A DNA stretch of 64,000 nt from Gyrodactylus bullatarudis (taxonomy: Eukaryota > Platyhelminthes > Monogenea > Gyrodactylidea > Gyrodactylidae). Each line of letters starts with the position of its first letter. Positions within the stretch are counted from its first letter, which is position 1. Where the stretch lies: positions 1-64,000 of the forward strand of contig SSNU01000259.1 of assembly GCA_012064415.1 (NCBI GenBank). Direction: 5' to 3'. The notes under the pieces are model-generated. The model was given only the letters and a program-made list of their open reading frames with translations, searched no databases and was not told the DNA's origin. A program made the translations under genes and the position numbers. Below are positions 1 to 10,394 of this stretch, piece by piece.

Positions 1-453
1 CTAAAATTTAACGAACCTTTTGATATGATATGTCTACTCATAAGTAATAAGGTAATGGTGAAATTTATTTTGAGAGTAGAAAAATAGGTGATAAAAATTG
101 ACCGGCAAATCGGAATACTGACTGTATTTAGTTTTTCTAATTAGATTACTAACTTTGCATAAACTATTTTTCTATATATCATTAAAATCATCTCTTTGAC
201 CTTAATCAGAAAATCACCTTGGCTAGAAATCAATAATTTGCAAATTCTATCCAATTAAGAATGGGAAATTCAATCGGAAAATAACGGAGATTAAAGAATG
301 ATATAATCTTGGTAAAATTTTTTTTTCATTTTTCATTTTAATGAAAAATAAGTAGTCGAAATATCATAAGGATAAATTCAAACATAATTAAAATTTTAAC
401 TCTCAAGAATATTTTAAACAGAACTGGACTTAATAGAGATAACGTCTTGAATA
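1..453. other. No gene seen
   Basis: AT-rich sequence without a convincing reading frame, RNA gene or repeat that I can pair with another part of the window. Exon 2 of the next gene may extend a short way into its end. Confidence 0.5.
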
Positions 454-768
454 TTAAAATAAAAGAAATCTCATATAAGAAATCTCACTAGCAATATCCA
501 AAATTCTTCTTTTAAATACTTCGGAATTATCGATCAGATTCAAAACAAAGTAACTTTTCTTCTTATTCGAAATCATGATTCCATGAAGAGAATTTTTGAT
601 GTAAATTTTTAATAAATTCAATTCGTGGATTTTATTGTTGTTTTCATAAAAGAAGATAAATTTTCCTTGAATTTCCATTTTATCAAACTCGACGAATTTG
701 GTAAAATCTTCCCAAATTAAAAGTCCAAATTTCTTTCTACGCTCGTCTGAATTTTCAAAATTATTTAT
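454..768 (-). CDS. Small PHL-family protein (PH-like fold suspected)
   Basis: Function unknown. The frame is open from about 768 (stop at 769-771) to 454; the first ATG is at 678, but residues upstream of it (LLIWEDFTKFVEF) look coding, so an upstream exon is likely. The core has the family hallmark, a hydrophobic strand followed by an Asn/Gly turn (KFIFFYENNNKIHEL), then more strands and a C-terminal helix (EVFKRRILDIASEI). A GT-AG intron of about 43 nt could start after codon GCT, in phase 1, and replace the last residues; other family members have an intron at the same place. The strand order resembles PH/RanBD-type domains, which is inference from pattern only. It is the first of a minus-strand group of such genes. 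Confidence 0.55.
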   Translation of the reverse strand: MNNFENSDERRKKFGLLIWEDFTKFVEFDKMEIQGKFIFFYENNNKIHELNLLKIYIKNSLHGIMISNKKKSYFVLNLIDNSEVFKRRILDIASEISYMRFLLF

Positions 769-1916
769 TTATTTAAATTCATTCAAAATAAGTTCAAAGC
801 AGAAGTAAATATGTTTGAAAAACAAATGCATATTGTATTTTTTTATTTCCAAGCTCCAAAAGAACGCACATTAGCCTCAATATTATTTACTTTAATAAAA
901 CACAATTTATAACCATGAGTAGTCCAAAAAATGTTTTGGTTTATTTGATCTTCAAATAAATTAACTTAAAAATTAGTTTTTGAGAACATCGTAATGACAG
1001 ATAAAAGTGGATAAATGATCAGAGCCGTAAAAGGTCATGGAAAAGAGTTGATGAGAACGCTAAACCATCTTCCGGTTTTCAAAGAAGGTTATTCCCACAG
1101 TTTTTTGGACGAGAAATTGAAAACGGGTAAAACCCCCTGAAAGTCGAACAAATTATCATTAATATTGTTAGTAGGCGTATTATATATGGTTTTTTGGAGA
1201 GAAAACTAGTGGCGTTTAATTAGTCAGTCCCTATGGACTAGGGTAGGGTGAACTTTTTAACCTCGTATTGGTACAAATTTTTCTGATAGAACTACCAATT
1301 CTAAGCATTATTTTGTCTTAAAGCATCCGTCGAAAATGCTTCATCATTATGTCATTGATTTTTAAGAATCCAGATGTTTTTTAAATCTCCGCTCAATTTT
1401 CAATGAATTTATACCACACGATCACTAAAATCCAGTTTATCATGGCCATTTAACGAGTTTATTAAGTCTATCTTGGAAAAAAGTAATCTTATCATCAAAA
1501 AGGCCTTCATGGGCAATTTCGTTGTCTTGTCCGTGGGATATTGTGGAAAAAATGGGCAATGACATAATGGAGAATGAATTTCACGCTTTGAGAATTTGCA
1601 AAACATGATCTACTAAAATTCTATTCAAAAAGTTAGTACTCTCGTGAGTTGTTCGGAGAAAAAAAAATTTCACCCAAACCTACTATGGACCAATCAGAGT
1701 CGAGTATATGTTTTCGTAATTTTCACTAGCAAACTGAATAAAAAACTCTTCAGTTTATATGAGTTGCATCATTCGAATGAGCAGAAAAAGTTAAAGCTCA
1801 ATCTTTCGTATTGGTCGTTAACCCCTACAAGTTCCTGAGTTCATGAAAAAGTTATCATTATCATATACATATGAAAAAAAATCTCTAAAGTAATCAATTG
1901 GAGAAATATTAATACG
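769..1916. other. No gene seen
   Basis: Only short frames without family features or good start context. A CCAAT-type motif (ACCAATCAGA) lies near 1690, like those at the ends of many elements in this window. Confidence 0.5.
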
Positions 1917-2192
1917 TCAAGAAAGGAGGTCATCAGTTTGAATGAATTTTAAATTAATTTGAGGATGATTTCGGGTGTCTCGCATGTCAAAACTGTGAAG
2001 ATTCATCGTTTGTTTAACGGTTATAAAATTTGAATCAGAATCGTCAGACTCCATTTTATAATAAACAATTGTTTCATTTGAATCTTCGTCATTCATATCT
2101 ATTTCATCATCTGATTTGTCTGTATTTGGTATCAAAACAAGAGAGTATACTTTGCTATTTCTTGTTGTCTTAACATCGAATTCACTTTCCAT
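1917..2192 (-). CDS. Small acidic hypothetical protein, possible PHL relative
   Basis: A 91-codon frame with an ATG start at 2192. The middle is Asp/Glu/Asn-rich (DKSDDEIDMNDEDSNET) and is followed by a strand-like segment, TIVYYKM, that resembles the hydrophobic strand of the PHL family. No signal peptide or membrane segment is visible. It lies in the same orientation as the PHL genes on either side, which is the main reason to take it as a gene. A short plus-strand frame at 41417-41548 has a similar acidic start and the words LVPNTD, compared with LIPNTD here. Function unknown. Confidence 0.4.
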   Translation of the reverse strand: MESEFDVKTTRNSKVYSLVLIPNTDKSDDEIDMNDEDSNETIVYYKMESDDSDSNFITVKQTMNLHSFDMRDTRNHPQINLKFIQTDDLLS

Positions 2193-2574
2193 TTTCTAGA
2201 CCTTTGAATACCGATAGGTCGTATACGACCTCGTTTTAAATCCAAAATATCTTCTATCAGACCAATGACGTAAAAGTGTATGATAGGTATATGCATGTAT
2301 AAACTATTTCTTAATTGATCCTAAGAATCCCATGTTTCTATGGCTAATTATAAAAAATTAGTTGTACGAAAAAAAACAAAAAAAATTGATGTCTTAACAA
2401 CAACATTGAAACCTTAAAAAAAGGTGCTAATTATTGCATAATCAATGCAAGATATATTTCGTTTTATAAATAGTAATGTATAGTTACAATGAAATTAAGT
2501 TTTATTGCAATATATGATTTAAGTTAGGATTTAATTGGAAACACTGTAATTTCTACACGTTGCTTATTTACAAA
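2193..2574. other. No gene seen
   Basis: AT-rich spacer with homopolymer A and T runs; nothing recognisable. Confidence 0.5.
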
Positions 2575-2720
2575 AAAACAGTGTGTAGGTGGTGTCAATA
2601 CCATGGGAGTGTTGAGTAATAGGAGACGAACGGGGGTAGAGTCTGAAGAGACCCGGCGAAATATAACGTTTATCACTCAAATATACGCTTGTTGTTCTCT
2701 AAACCTTCCAAATGAGTTTA
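2575..2720 (+). mobile_element. PLE terminal-repeat (pLTR) remnant, hammerhead family 2
   Basis: This stretch matches two others. Its 5' part (GTGTGTAGGTGGTGT, then GGGAGTGTT and AGTAATAGGAGA) recurs inverted at 45300-45350, next to a SINE. Its 3' part (GTCTGAAGAG ... GAAATATAA ... TATCACT) recurs at 31805-31880 and, inverted, at 22550-22600. It holds a hammerhead motif. No reverse transcriptase is attached, so it is a solo terminal repeat. Confidence 0.55.
2639..2678 (+). ncRNA. Hammerhead ribozyme motif, family 2
   Basis: The parts occur in hammerhead order. Stem I 5' strand GAGU is at 2639-2642, then core CUGAAGA, an eight-base stem II region (GACCCGGC), GAAA, and a short AU stem III (AUA/UAU with an AACGTT tip). 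U16.1 and H17 (C) follow, then stem I 3' strand ACUC at 2675-2678. All four stem I bases pair, and the core fits the consensus CUGANGA...GAAA. Stem II is very short: G-C closes it, then a mismatch. Activity is not shown. Confidence 0.6.
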
Positions 2721-2782
2721 GAAACCAACTCAAAAAAATTTTTAATTTTCATTACTTCTTGTTATATTTTTATGCATAAATC

Positions 2783-2832
2783 TAGCATGTAAAAGCTGAT
2801 GAGTATGCCATGAAATAAAGCCCTTTTAAAAA
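2783..2832 (+). ncRNA. Degenerate hammerhead motif, family 1
   Basis: Contains CUGAUGAG at 2796-2803 and GAAAUAAAG after it, as in the family 1 copies near 39.8 and 35.5 kb, and is followed by the shared word GCATCGCC. An extra base lies before GAAA and stem III is lost, so it is probably inactive. Confidence 0.5.
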
Positions 2833-3021
2833 ACCTTGCATCGCCTTTTTTTATGAATACTTCTATTGCTCAGATAAAATCAGAGGTTAATCAACACCTT
2901 TCAAACAAATAATTTAAAACCCTCTTTCAGATTTCAGAAGATTGAGATTACTATTTTCAAAAAGTCTTTATTTTTCGTGAGAGAGTGATCAAAAGATCTT
3001 CCTGTAGCAATTTAATGAGTT

Positions 3022-3314
3022 CTAATTCTTAATTTGAGCTAATTCCGTTATCGAAAACATAACTCACTCAAATATGCTTCAATAATATTAACATTTTTCG
3101 GGTCCATCGTATATTTGACAATTTTTCCATCTATTTCACCATAAAATCTAGCATATTTTTCTTCTACATCAATGAATATTAATGGCTTAACATCAATTTT
3201 CTTGTTTCCCTCGCATATGAATACACATTTATGAGTTTCAGAATGGATTTTTGTATATCTATATCCTTTCTCATTATCGGTAATAAAATTATCTGCAAGT
3301 TCTACAAAATTCAT
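3022..3314 (-). CDS. PHL-family small protein, two exons
   Basis: ATG at 3314. Exon 1 is 3068-3314 and exon 2 is 3022-3038. The intron (3039-3067, 29 nt, GTGAGT...TTAG) is in phase 1, and splicing gives the ending EAYLTQIKN instead of running into vector-like codons. The product is 87 residues. The family strand and turn are seen as YARFYGEIDGKIVKY, followed by a C-terminal amphipathic helix (NVNIIEAYL). Two Cys residues sit in an earlier strand. No targeting signal is seen. The same intron phase and position in its relatives supports a real gene. Function unknown. Confidence 0.6.
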
Positions 3315-4360
3315 ACGAAATTTAGTTCTAAATTATAGTACTATATTATGGCTCAACTTAAGAACCAATTGAGAATTGATATTATGGTACATTTTAGGAT
3401 TTTTCACTAAAAGATTTGTGATTTGATTTGAGAAAAAACTAGATTGGATTTGGTTAAGAATATAAAAAGCGTTATTTATGAATAATTAGGTCTTTTTATA
3501 AAAGATGTGAATTTCACACTTAAACAGACTTAAAATTGTGTAACAATATGTGAAGAAGCATGGCATAAAGGAGCAATTTAGGTTTGTTTAGGATAGATCA
3601 AGGATGTGTGAAAACTAGAATAATAGTTAAGACTCATGACTAGGGCCTCAAAAAGTCCTAAGAAGTTTATTTTTTCTAAGAGACTGTTTCATGCAAGGAT
3701 GTACAATTTGCTAAAATGAATAATTTTTCTTGATTTGGATCAAAGTTATAGTTAAATCGGTCTATTTTCATCTTCAAGTCTTAAAATTTACTAGTATAAT
3801 TTTTTGGTCTTAAATCTAAAAACTCGAAATCTTCTTTTAATTTCACGCAAAGATCACGAAAACTAACAGAATTATTGGTTGCGAGTTAGTGTGGGACACA
3901 CACACTTTAAGTATATGAATCACATAGTCATCTGCGGCAGGAATTTAATGAAAACTGGTCTGAATTTTATATCATTCTAAATCATGATTCGATTTTTGAT
4001 TAATTATGTTTTGTGAATACTTATGAATAGGAATTTAATTTTTAATTAAAAAATATAAGACTTTAAGCTGAAAATAATGTTGTTTTTGTCCCAAAAATTC
4101 ATCATTAGGTTATATTTTTTGAGGCCCTACTTATGACTCATTGTTGTTTTGGAAATAAACGTGTAAGCCCCTAATATAAGAAGCAAAAATCAAAATATTG
4201 AGATCTATTTCTTATCGAAAAGTAAAAAATCGTTCATTTTGGGATTTAAATCAAGACTAATACGTTAAATTAAAGTCTCATGATTTACTACAGGAGAGGG
4301 CAATATTTTACATAAAGTGGTAATAGTTTTTCAAAGTACTTTATTGAAGTAAATGGTTTA
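3315..4360. other. No gene seen
   Basis: AT-rich spacer. A few short words (for example AAAAAGTCTTTATTTTTC nearby at 2958) recur in pogo-type element copies, but no element end can be placed here. Confidence 0.45.
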
Positions 4361-5029
4361 TTAAATATTTTTACCAGAATTTATTTTTTTTCCGAAGATA
4401 ACCTCGACGTCGATAAACTTTCCCTTGTGCAAAGTATTAATTATTTTATTAACATTATTTTGTTCATGCTCTATGATAGCAAATTCTAAATCGAACTCAA
4501 TAGTTGATTCATTATTGACTTCAAATATTAAAGAATTTGATTTCTTGTGTAAACTTTTGAATGCTGACATGAAAATCGAATTTCCTCGCTCTAGTTTGAA
4601 GATAATCTTCCGGCTATCTTCAATTTTCACTTAAAAATATTATTTAGGAGATAGATATTTGGAATAATTGATAAAAAATTTAATTTATAAATTTTTAGTA
4701 GATAAACAGATTTTCGCGAAAAAAATCTTACAATCATCAATAAAGCTTTTCTTAGAGTACGATAATCCAAACATGCGTATTTGTAAAAACTGGTTTTTGA
4801 ACATGACTTCGTGTTCTAATGAACGATTATACAGAATAACATCGAATTCAGCAATCATCTCTCTTCTATCACCAACTGTTTTGTAGAATTTGAAATTATT
4901 CGATGTTTTGTTATAATCATCTGCTTTCAAATATTTTTTTAACCCATCTTCTTCATAAATAAGCAAGATATCTGTTTTTTTTTTAGTTCGTTCTTGAAAA
5001 ATAAACATTTTAACTTGTATTTTGAACAT
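4361..5029 (-). CDS. Two-domain PHL-family protein, two exons
   Basis: ATG at 5029. Exon 1 (4732-5029) encodes one PHL unit, with the hallmark strand NNFKFYKTVGDRREMIAEF and a C-terminal segment SKKSFIDD. A GTAAGA donor follows. The first AG after it lies at the end of 4630-4731 (102 nt intron, phase 1). Exon 2 (4361-4629) continues in frame with a second unit (KIEDSRKIIFKLERG ... FEVNNESTIEFDLEFAIIEH ... NNVNKIINTLHKGKF). The downstream frame has no ATG of its own, only GTG, which also argues for splicing. The product is about 188 residues, the only tandem member seen. Function unknown. Confidence 0.5.
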
Positions 5030-5831
5030 GAAATAATTAAGTGTTTATCATAATTGAAATTTCGAAAGTTTTATTCAAATTATTTTCTATCCATTTTTGC
5101 TTGATACGTTATGTGCGTGAATTCAAAATATTTATTTAGGTAGAAATAGCCTTGTTTGGGATCAATTTTAATATACAATATTGAAATTTAGAGGTCCTAC
5201 TCTAGAGTCTTGTGCTCCATTCTTCTCCAACCATCCTTACCCCTTGGTTATATACCTAATTCAGCCTTATTTCGAACCATTGGGAGGGCGAGAAACTGTC
5301 AACCAATGAAATCCAAGTATATCAAATTTTTGGATCTCTTGGTACACGTTATGAACAATTACAATAACTAAGATAAAATCTGTCTGAAGTTTATTAATTT
5401 TTAGGTATTCATCCTTAGGATTAAATTATTTCTAGATTGAGATGTTAAAAATAAATTTGTACGTCACTTCTACGAGGAGTTTAATTTTTAGTCATCTTGG
5501 GGTAATGATTTTAGTATCATTAGATAGAGCACGAAAAATTAGATCAGTATGCAATTTTTCATCATGATTGAATTTTTTATTATGAACAATGAGAGAATTT
5601 TAAAATTTCATAAGTGGAGTTTATTTCAAAATCACGTTTCGAATCATCCTACCACGCCACAGTGACTCACATGGAAAACGCAACGAGAGAGGTGGGGAGG
5701 TGTACTAAATGCCGGAACGATTGTGTAATTCTTGTTATTGAGACCCTCTTTTATTGTTCACACTGAGGAATTGCTATGCATAGAATAACGAATGATTTTA
5801 CCGTTGATTTGTTCAACTTCATACATGGGAG
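5030..5831. other. No gene; decayed repeat sequence
   Basis: Contains short words shared with the pogo-type copies (TTTTAGTATCATTAGAT near 5511) but no intact element or coding frame. Confidence 0.4.
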
Positions 5832-6445
5832 TTTTTCTATTTCTAATCTCTTCCCCCAGTGTGATTAGGTTTTAGAAAATATGATTTTATATTTTACATG
5901 GTTGAGAAGGGAATTTTCTTAGCTTTCACTTGGAATAAAAATTTATTTTCTATCATCAAGCATTACTGAAATAAAATAACTCTGGTCAAGATATTAGCAC
6001 CATTCGATAAATAATGTTATTTTTTAACAGTCATGACTAATGACAAGGTCATTCAAAAGGGGTGAATGATTTTCTCCCTTTTTCACATTTGATAGCAGTT
6101 TTAGGGAAGGGCAGAGAGGACATAATGTGTGAAAGAGAATCATGAGTGATGTGATTTTGAATTAGATTTTTTTGTATATTTTAGATCCAAACTTATATAC
6201 TAATTTCGTAAGTGTTCTTAAATGCTGGCTTGATGAAAATTTCTTAACATTGTCTATCCAATGGTGCCAGTATCTTGAAGTTAATAACAACAGAGTTATT
6301 TTATTCAAGTAATGTGTGATGCTAGAAAGTTAATTTTTATTTCTTGTAAAAGCTAAGAAAATTCTCTTTTCAACTATGTAAAATATAAAATCATATTTTC
6401 TAAAACGTAATCATACTGTGGGAAGAGAGTGGAAACAGAAAAAGT
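5832..6445. mobile_element. Foldback MITE with long inverted repeats
   Basis: Two arms of about 170 bp, at about 5832-6005 and 6258-6445, are imperfect reverse complements. Matching words include AAATATGATTTTATATTTTA, CTTAGCTTT and AATAAAATAACTCT. The roughly 250-bp centre has no coding frame. No target duplication could be fixed. It is probably a non-autonomous DNA transposon. Confidence 0.65.
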
Positions 6446-6657
6446 AGACAAGGAAAACCATGCTTCAATCTTATAGATTGATAGGATACTCGAATATTAT
6501 TGTCAATGTAATTGGGACAGGGAGGTATAAAGGATTATTTTTGGGTAGAGTTATCTCGAGGCGTTATCTATGCATCTCACTGAATTAAAATCAGTGAACT
6601 CAAAGTATTCATTCATTTCGGTTTAGATTTCATTTAAGATTTCAATGTTTGGAAAAG

Positions 6658-7015
6658 TTAGCATAACATATACTCTAAGATGAACTTTTGTTGGAAATGT
6701 ACTAAATCTTTAGTACGCTTTTTATTGTTATGATTATGAACTCTTAACTCGGTGGTCGAAGAGTTTTTATGACTGGACATTGAAGTCCTTGTGTCGAGGG
6801 GATTTAATTCCTCGAATACTGAGCGTGCCTCAGCTTGTGGTACTCTTGAACGAGTGATATTATGAGGGGGCAATGGCCCGCCATCATGTTGTGTAGTTTT
6901 ACCGGTTCTAAGAACGGCTGCGACTTGAGGCTCGTCATCAGAGGAAAATGATGTCTCGCCAGCGCTTGTGGAGGATGTAACCTCTAGCTCTTCTCTTAAT
7001 CTATCAGGTCAGACA
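6658..7015 (-). pseudogene. Retroelement polyprotein tail, probably Ty3/gypsy
   Basis: A continuous frame reads from about 7000 down to 6658. It has a Ser/Glu/Asp-rich linker (SSTSAGETSFSSDDEPQVAA), then a Pro/Arg/His-rich part, and has no start of its own. It lies on the same strand as, and 3' of, the Ty3/gypsy reverse transcriptase remnant at 7839-8480, and could be the tail of that polyprotein. A PLE fragment lies between them. I do not recognise a domain here. Confidence 0.35.
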
Positions 7016-7021
7016 TTGAGA

Positions 7022-7340
7022 CTAGTATCGTTTGTAAGGTGTGTATTTGTAATCATGGAATAGAGTTGAACAAATAAGAATACAGTTATAAATTAATTGT
7101 TTGTTTTTTTGAAGTTGTTCATTTATCCTTTTTCCAAGACGTCGATAGGTATGTCCTATGTACTCAGAATTGCAAAAACATTTTAACTTATATACAACGT
7201 GAGTCTGTTTCAATGGGTGTAGTTTATCTTTGGTTTGGTTTGAAAAATGTTTGTGGTTTTGAAAAATATTCTTAGGGTTTTGTCTCGGAATGTTTTGTTG
7301 AATCTTTCCTTTAGTTTTTTCTTGTATATTGAGCTGGTCT
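7022..7340 (-). pseudogene. PLE linker and GIY-YIG endonuclease start (truncated)
   Basis: The frame encodes the segment that leads into the GIY-YIG nuclease of Penelope-like elements: QTHVVYKLKCFC, then EYIGHTYRRLGKRI. This matches the QTHLVYRFKCPC...YIGHTTRRLEDRV of the better copy at 38.9-39.5 kb. It breaks off after about 15 more residues, so the catalytic Arg is present but the Glu and the C-terminus are gone. The first residues of the open frame (7341-7408) are antisense to a hammerhead-bearing repeat and are not PLE coding sequence. Confidence 0.65.
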
Positions 7341-7460
7341 GATCTCCTTTGAATGGTATTTATAGTCTGGTCTGGAGAGAGCCGACGAAAATAAAAGCTT
7401 TTATTCACCTCAAAAAACCTCTCGTCTTTCTATCCAGCATGACTGATGGTCAGCAACCTC
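7340..7460 (+). mobile_element. PLE terminal-repeat remnant, hammerhead family 3
   Basis: It is homologous to 33640-33735 (plus), 33463-33537 (minus) and 19855-19905 (minus). All share CCGAC, GAAAATAA, an AAGCTT-centred palindrome, TTCACC and CAGCATGACT. It sits opposite in strand to the PLE coding fragment just below it, an inverted-terminal-repeat arrangement also seen at 33.5 and 38.4 kb. Confidence 0.55.
7369..7409 (+). ncRNA. Hammerhead-like motif, family 3 (core mutated)
   Basis: Stem I GGU at 7369-7371 pairs with ACC at 7407-7409. The core reads CUGGAGA where the consensus needs CUGANGA (A6 is G). Stem II region is GAGCCGAC, then GAA and a perfect palindromic stem III (AAUAAAAG/CUUUUAUU) with H17 = C. 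The core change should inactivate it. Confidence 0.5.
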
Positions 7461-7832
7461 AGTTATAAATTAATTGATTGTTTTTTCGAAGTTTTTAGGG
7501 AATTTAATAATAATTCACTAATGAAATATTTTTTGAACATCAAAAGTTATTAATGAATTTTGTTCAGTCAATATGCAGTCTAGGATATTGATATGTGTAG
7601 TTGGAATTTTTATTCTTTGATGTAATCCTAAGCTATAGAGGTGTCTTCCCAGTAAAGTATTATGATCATTCTAATTTTTGTTAGGAAGGTTGAGATCACC
7701 AAGATTTCGTTGTCTATATCTACTAAATCACTAATTGAGTTTATTAAAGAGGAATCAGCCTTTATTGTATTTTTGGTCTTCTATAAATTAGAATAATGTT
7801 CAAATAATACAATTAGCGATTACCGTTGTTAT
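7461..7832. other. No gene seen
   Basis: AT-rich spacer. The words AGTTATAAATTAATTG and TTGTTTTTT occur both here (about 7460-7485) and just before at 7083-7110, a short local duplication. Confidence 0.4.
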
Positions 7833-8480
7833 TCTGCGCTAGATCAACGGGCACCATCCTCTATTCTCCTTTTGCATGAGCGTCGCACCGATACCATAGG
7901 ACGAGACGTCCACATCTAGTTTTAGGGGTTTTTCTGGAACAAAATACGTGAGTAATGTTCGAACCGCGATTGCCTTCTTTAATGCTTCAAAGTCACTTTG
8001 ATTGTCCTTGGACCAAGAGAAGATGGGGTTCTTTTTCATCATTGGACCAAATGACTACTTAAGTTTTTGCAAGTCACTAATAAAAGGGCCAAAGAAGGAA
8101 TAGATTTCGTCTTTTGATGTTGGTGGTCTCAATTTCTGCAGGTCTTCAACTTTCTTTGGGTCCGGTCGTCTGGCATTCTCATCCAGTATACATCCGAGAT
8201 ATGAAACCGATTTCATGCAAAAATTTGATTTGGTTATTCAGTCCGGTTGGATTATCAGCATAGATTCGTAGCTTGTTGTCCTTTTCCTGACCGTTAGGAT
8301 TGGAGCTGACAATTCTGCCTATTTCACCTTATCGTACACGTTCGCCTCTACTAGACGGTTTAACTCTTTGTTCACTTTCTCTTGAAGAGCGAATTCAACC
8401 GGTCTCTTCTTGCAGAATACTGGTGTAACCTCCTTAGGTTTGACTTCTTTAGTTACAGCTACACTTATGTCGGTCATAGT
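7833..8480 (-). pseudogene. Ty3/gypsy reverse transcriptase and RNase H remnant
   Basis: In several frames the minus strand reads a Ty3/gypsy pol. Near 8440-8330 is PVFCKKRPVEFALQEKVNKE, the start of the RT domain. Near 8215-8070 is YLGCILDENARRPDPKKVED, the end of the RT thumb. At 8042-7839 is the RNase H connection and start, with FSWSKDNQSDFEALKKAI and LDVDVSSYGIGATLMQ. Stops (in-frame TAG near 8060) and missing palm motifs show decay and an internal deletion of the catalytic YxDD part. Family assignment is secure; activity is excluded. Confidence 0.85.
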
Positions 8481-8699
8481 CTAGCGTTGCTTCAAGTGTC
8501 TGTAGAAATTTGACTTTGATTTTCTCGTTCTCTGGGTGTCTAGTAGCTGTTATGAATTGCGTGATCAACATTTGCTCGTACATTTACTTGGCGTGATTGA
8601 TCTTCTCTTCTTTTGAAACAAGATAATAGGTCCACTAGCGACTCCTGGCTCGTCTAGACTATTTTGTGCAACTCATATCTGTAGGCGGAAACTAACTTT

Positions 8700-8939
8700 C
8701 TTGTCTCCAAAAGTACTCTTGTGTTATTTTATTAGTTCGTTGAAATTCAGTCTGTATGGATGAAATGAAATGTAATTTTTATTGAACAATTTATAAGTTC
8801 TGCTTTATATAAAAATAGCTATGATACACAATAATAATAATAATAAGTAACATGAAAATAGAAAAAAATATATGTGTGTATAATAATAATAAAAACAGTT
8901 TGCAAAAATCTGTAATGATCTGTCAAGATTCTCAACATA
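8700..8939. repeat. AT-rich spacer with AAT microsatellite
   Basis: Contains a run of AAT triplets at about 8831-8848 and a second short one near 8881-8892. No gene. Confidence 0.5.
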
Positions 8940-9579
8940 ATTAATTTAAATAGAATTGACTCTAATCAACATAGTTTTTGTAAAGGAAAATCATGCGAAA
9001 CAAACATCTTTGATTTTCTTAACTATGTCTCCCTTCTTGACGAAGGAAAAAAAATCCATTGTCATATACATCGATTTGTCTAAAGCATTCGATAAAATAA
9101 ACATTCATAAAATCATTGAAATATGTCATGAATATGGTATATGCTCTTATCTTCTAAATATGTTAATACAATACCTTACTAACCGTAGGCAATTTGTTTC
9201 TTATGGAAACAATGATCCATTGCCTAAATTAATCACTTCGGGAGTTCCGCAAGGCTCTTGAGTAGGCACCCTACTATTTATTATTGTATTTTTAAAAATA
9301 AATGTTGAAGGAGCTAAGATTTTTAAGTATGCTGTTGATATAAAAATAGTCTTCAATTTTGATGATGTTATCGATATAAATCTAATAAACTCATTGTTAA
9401 AAACCCTCACCAATGATTTGTTAGATCTAGGACTTAGTATTAATGAAAACAAAACATTCTATATTACTCCTTTTACATTGATTCCAATCAATAATAATAT
9501 ACTTATAAATGGTAAAATAATAAAACCTAAATTCACTGCTCGTGATTTAGGTGTTAAATACAATAATCTTCTTGATTAA
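8940..9579 (+). pseudogene. Non-LTR (LINE) reverse transcriptase fragment
   Basis: The sequence reads the fingers and palm of a LINE RT. Frame 1 at 8955-9045 gives NQHSFCKGKSCETNIFDFLN. A frameshift near 9050 leads into IYIDLSKAFDKINIHKI, then LTSGVPQG-like ITSGVPQGS followed by a TGA. Past the stop comes AKIFKYAVDIKIVF, where the FADD motif has become YAVD, then the thumb-like NENKTF and ARDLGV. The frameshift, stop and damaged catalytic box make this a dead 5'- and 3'-truncated copy. A second LINE fragment, from the endonuclease end, lies at 52.5-52.8 kb. Confidence 0.85.
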
Positions 9580-10394
9580 ACCAGATTGCCCTTGTAGAAT
9601 TTCTTAAGACGAAATTGCATTTATAAACACTAGTATCATGATGTGAAGTAAACCAATATCAAAAACTTCAAATATATCTTATAGTAGCCTGAAAAAAATA
9701 AATAAAATCCTTTAAAAATAACTAAATATCTTTTATAATACTCAATAATTTTGATAATACTCGTCATAAGAAAATTTAAACTGAATATACTATACCTTTT
9801 CCAGTCCTAGTTGTCCCTTATGAATTCCAATAAGGAATTAAGGAATTACTTCAAAGCTCTGATGAAATACAAACATAGATACCGAAAAGTGGTGTGGGTT
9901 TACATTGAAGCATGAGGTTGAAATAAATAAATAATGTCTTTCTGCAGATTAACATGTCAAAAGGTAGGGAACACCTCCTCTGCTTACCTGTCCCCTTTTT
10001 TGTATTGTGCTTCTATACAATGTAGTGTGTACAGTTTACAATGTACAAGTACAGTGTACACTGTACATGGTTTTTCATTTAAATCCTCAAATGATAATTA
10101 TAATTTTAGTAATAATTATTAATCTGGAAATCTAATCAAAATAAGAAAAAGGGGTCCATACACATTGTGTATTACACAGTACAAATGTATTGCAGTTTAC
10201 AGTTTACAATTTAATGTAATTTAATTGAACTTTTTCTACCAAAAATTTCCTGATTATTTAATTATGCAATGTCAAATTTAATTTATAAACAATTATTCCC
10301 ATTGGTATTTTGGGAAAGACCCTATCCTAAGCCAATCAGATTAAAGAATATTTGACATAGAGTTAAGCTTGAATAGAGATTCATCATTAATAAG
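9580..10394. other. No gene; TGTACA-rich tract
   Basis: Between about 10020 and 10210 there are many short palindromic words (TGTACA, GTACAC, GTTTACA). They may be part of the end of the Tc1-type element whose transposase start follows, but I cannot pair them with a right end. Confidence 0.4.

Noticed and set aside
4425..4634. 69-codon plus frame with a signal-peptide-like start
   Set aside because: It is antisense to exon 2 of the PHL gene at 4361-5029, which has better support.
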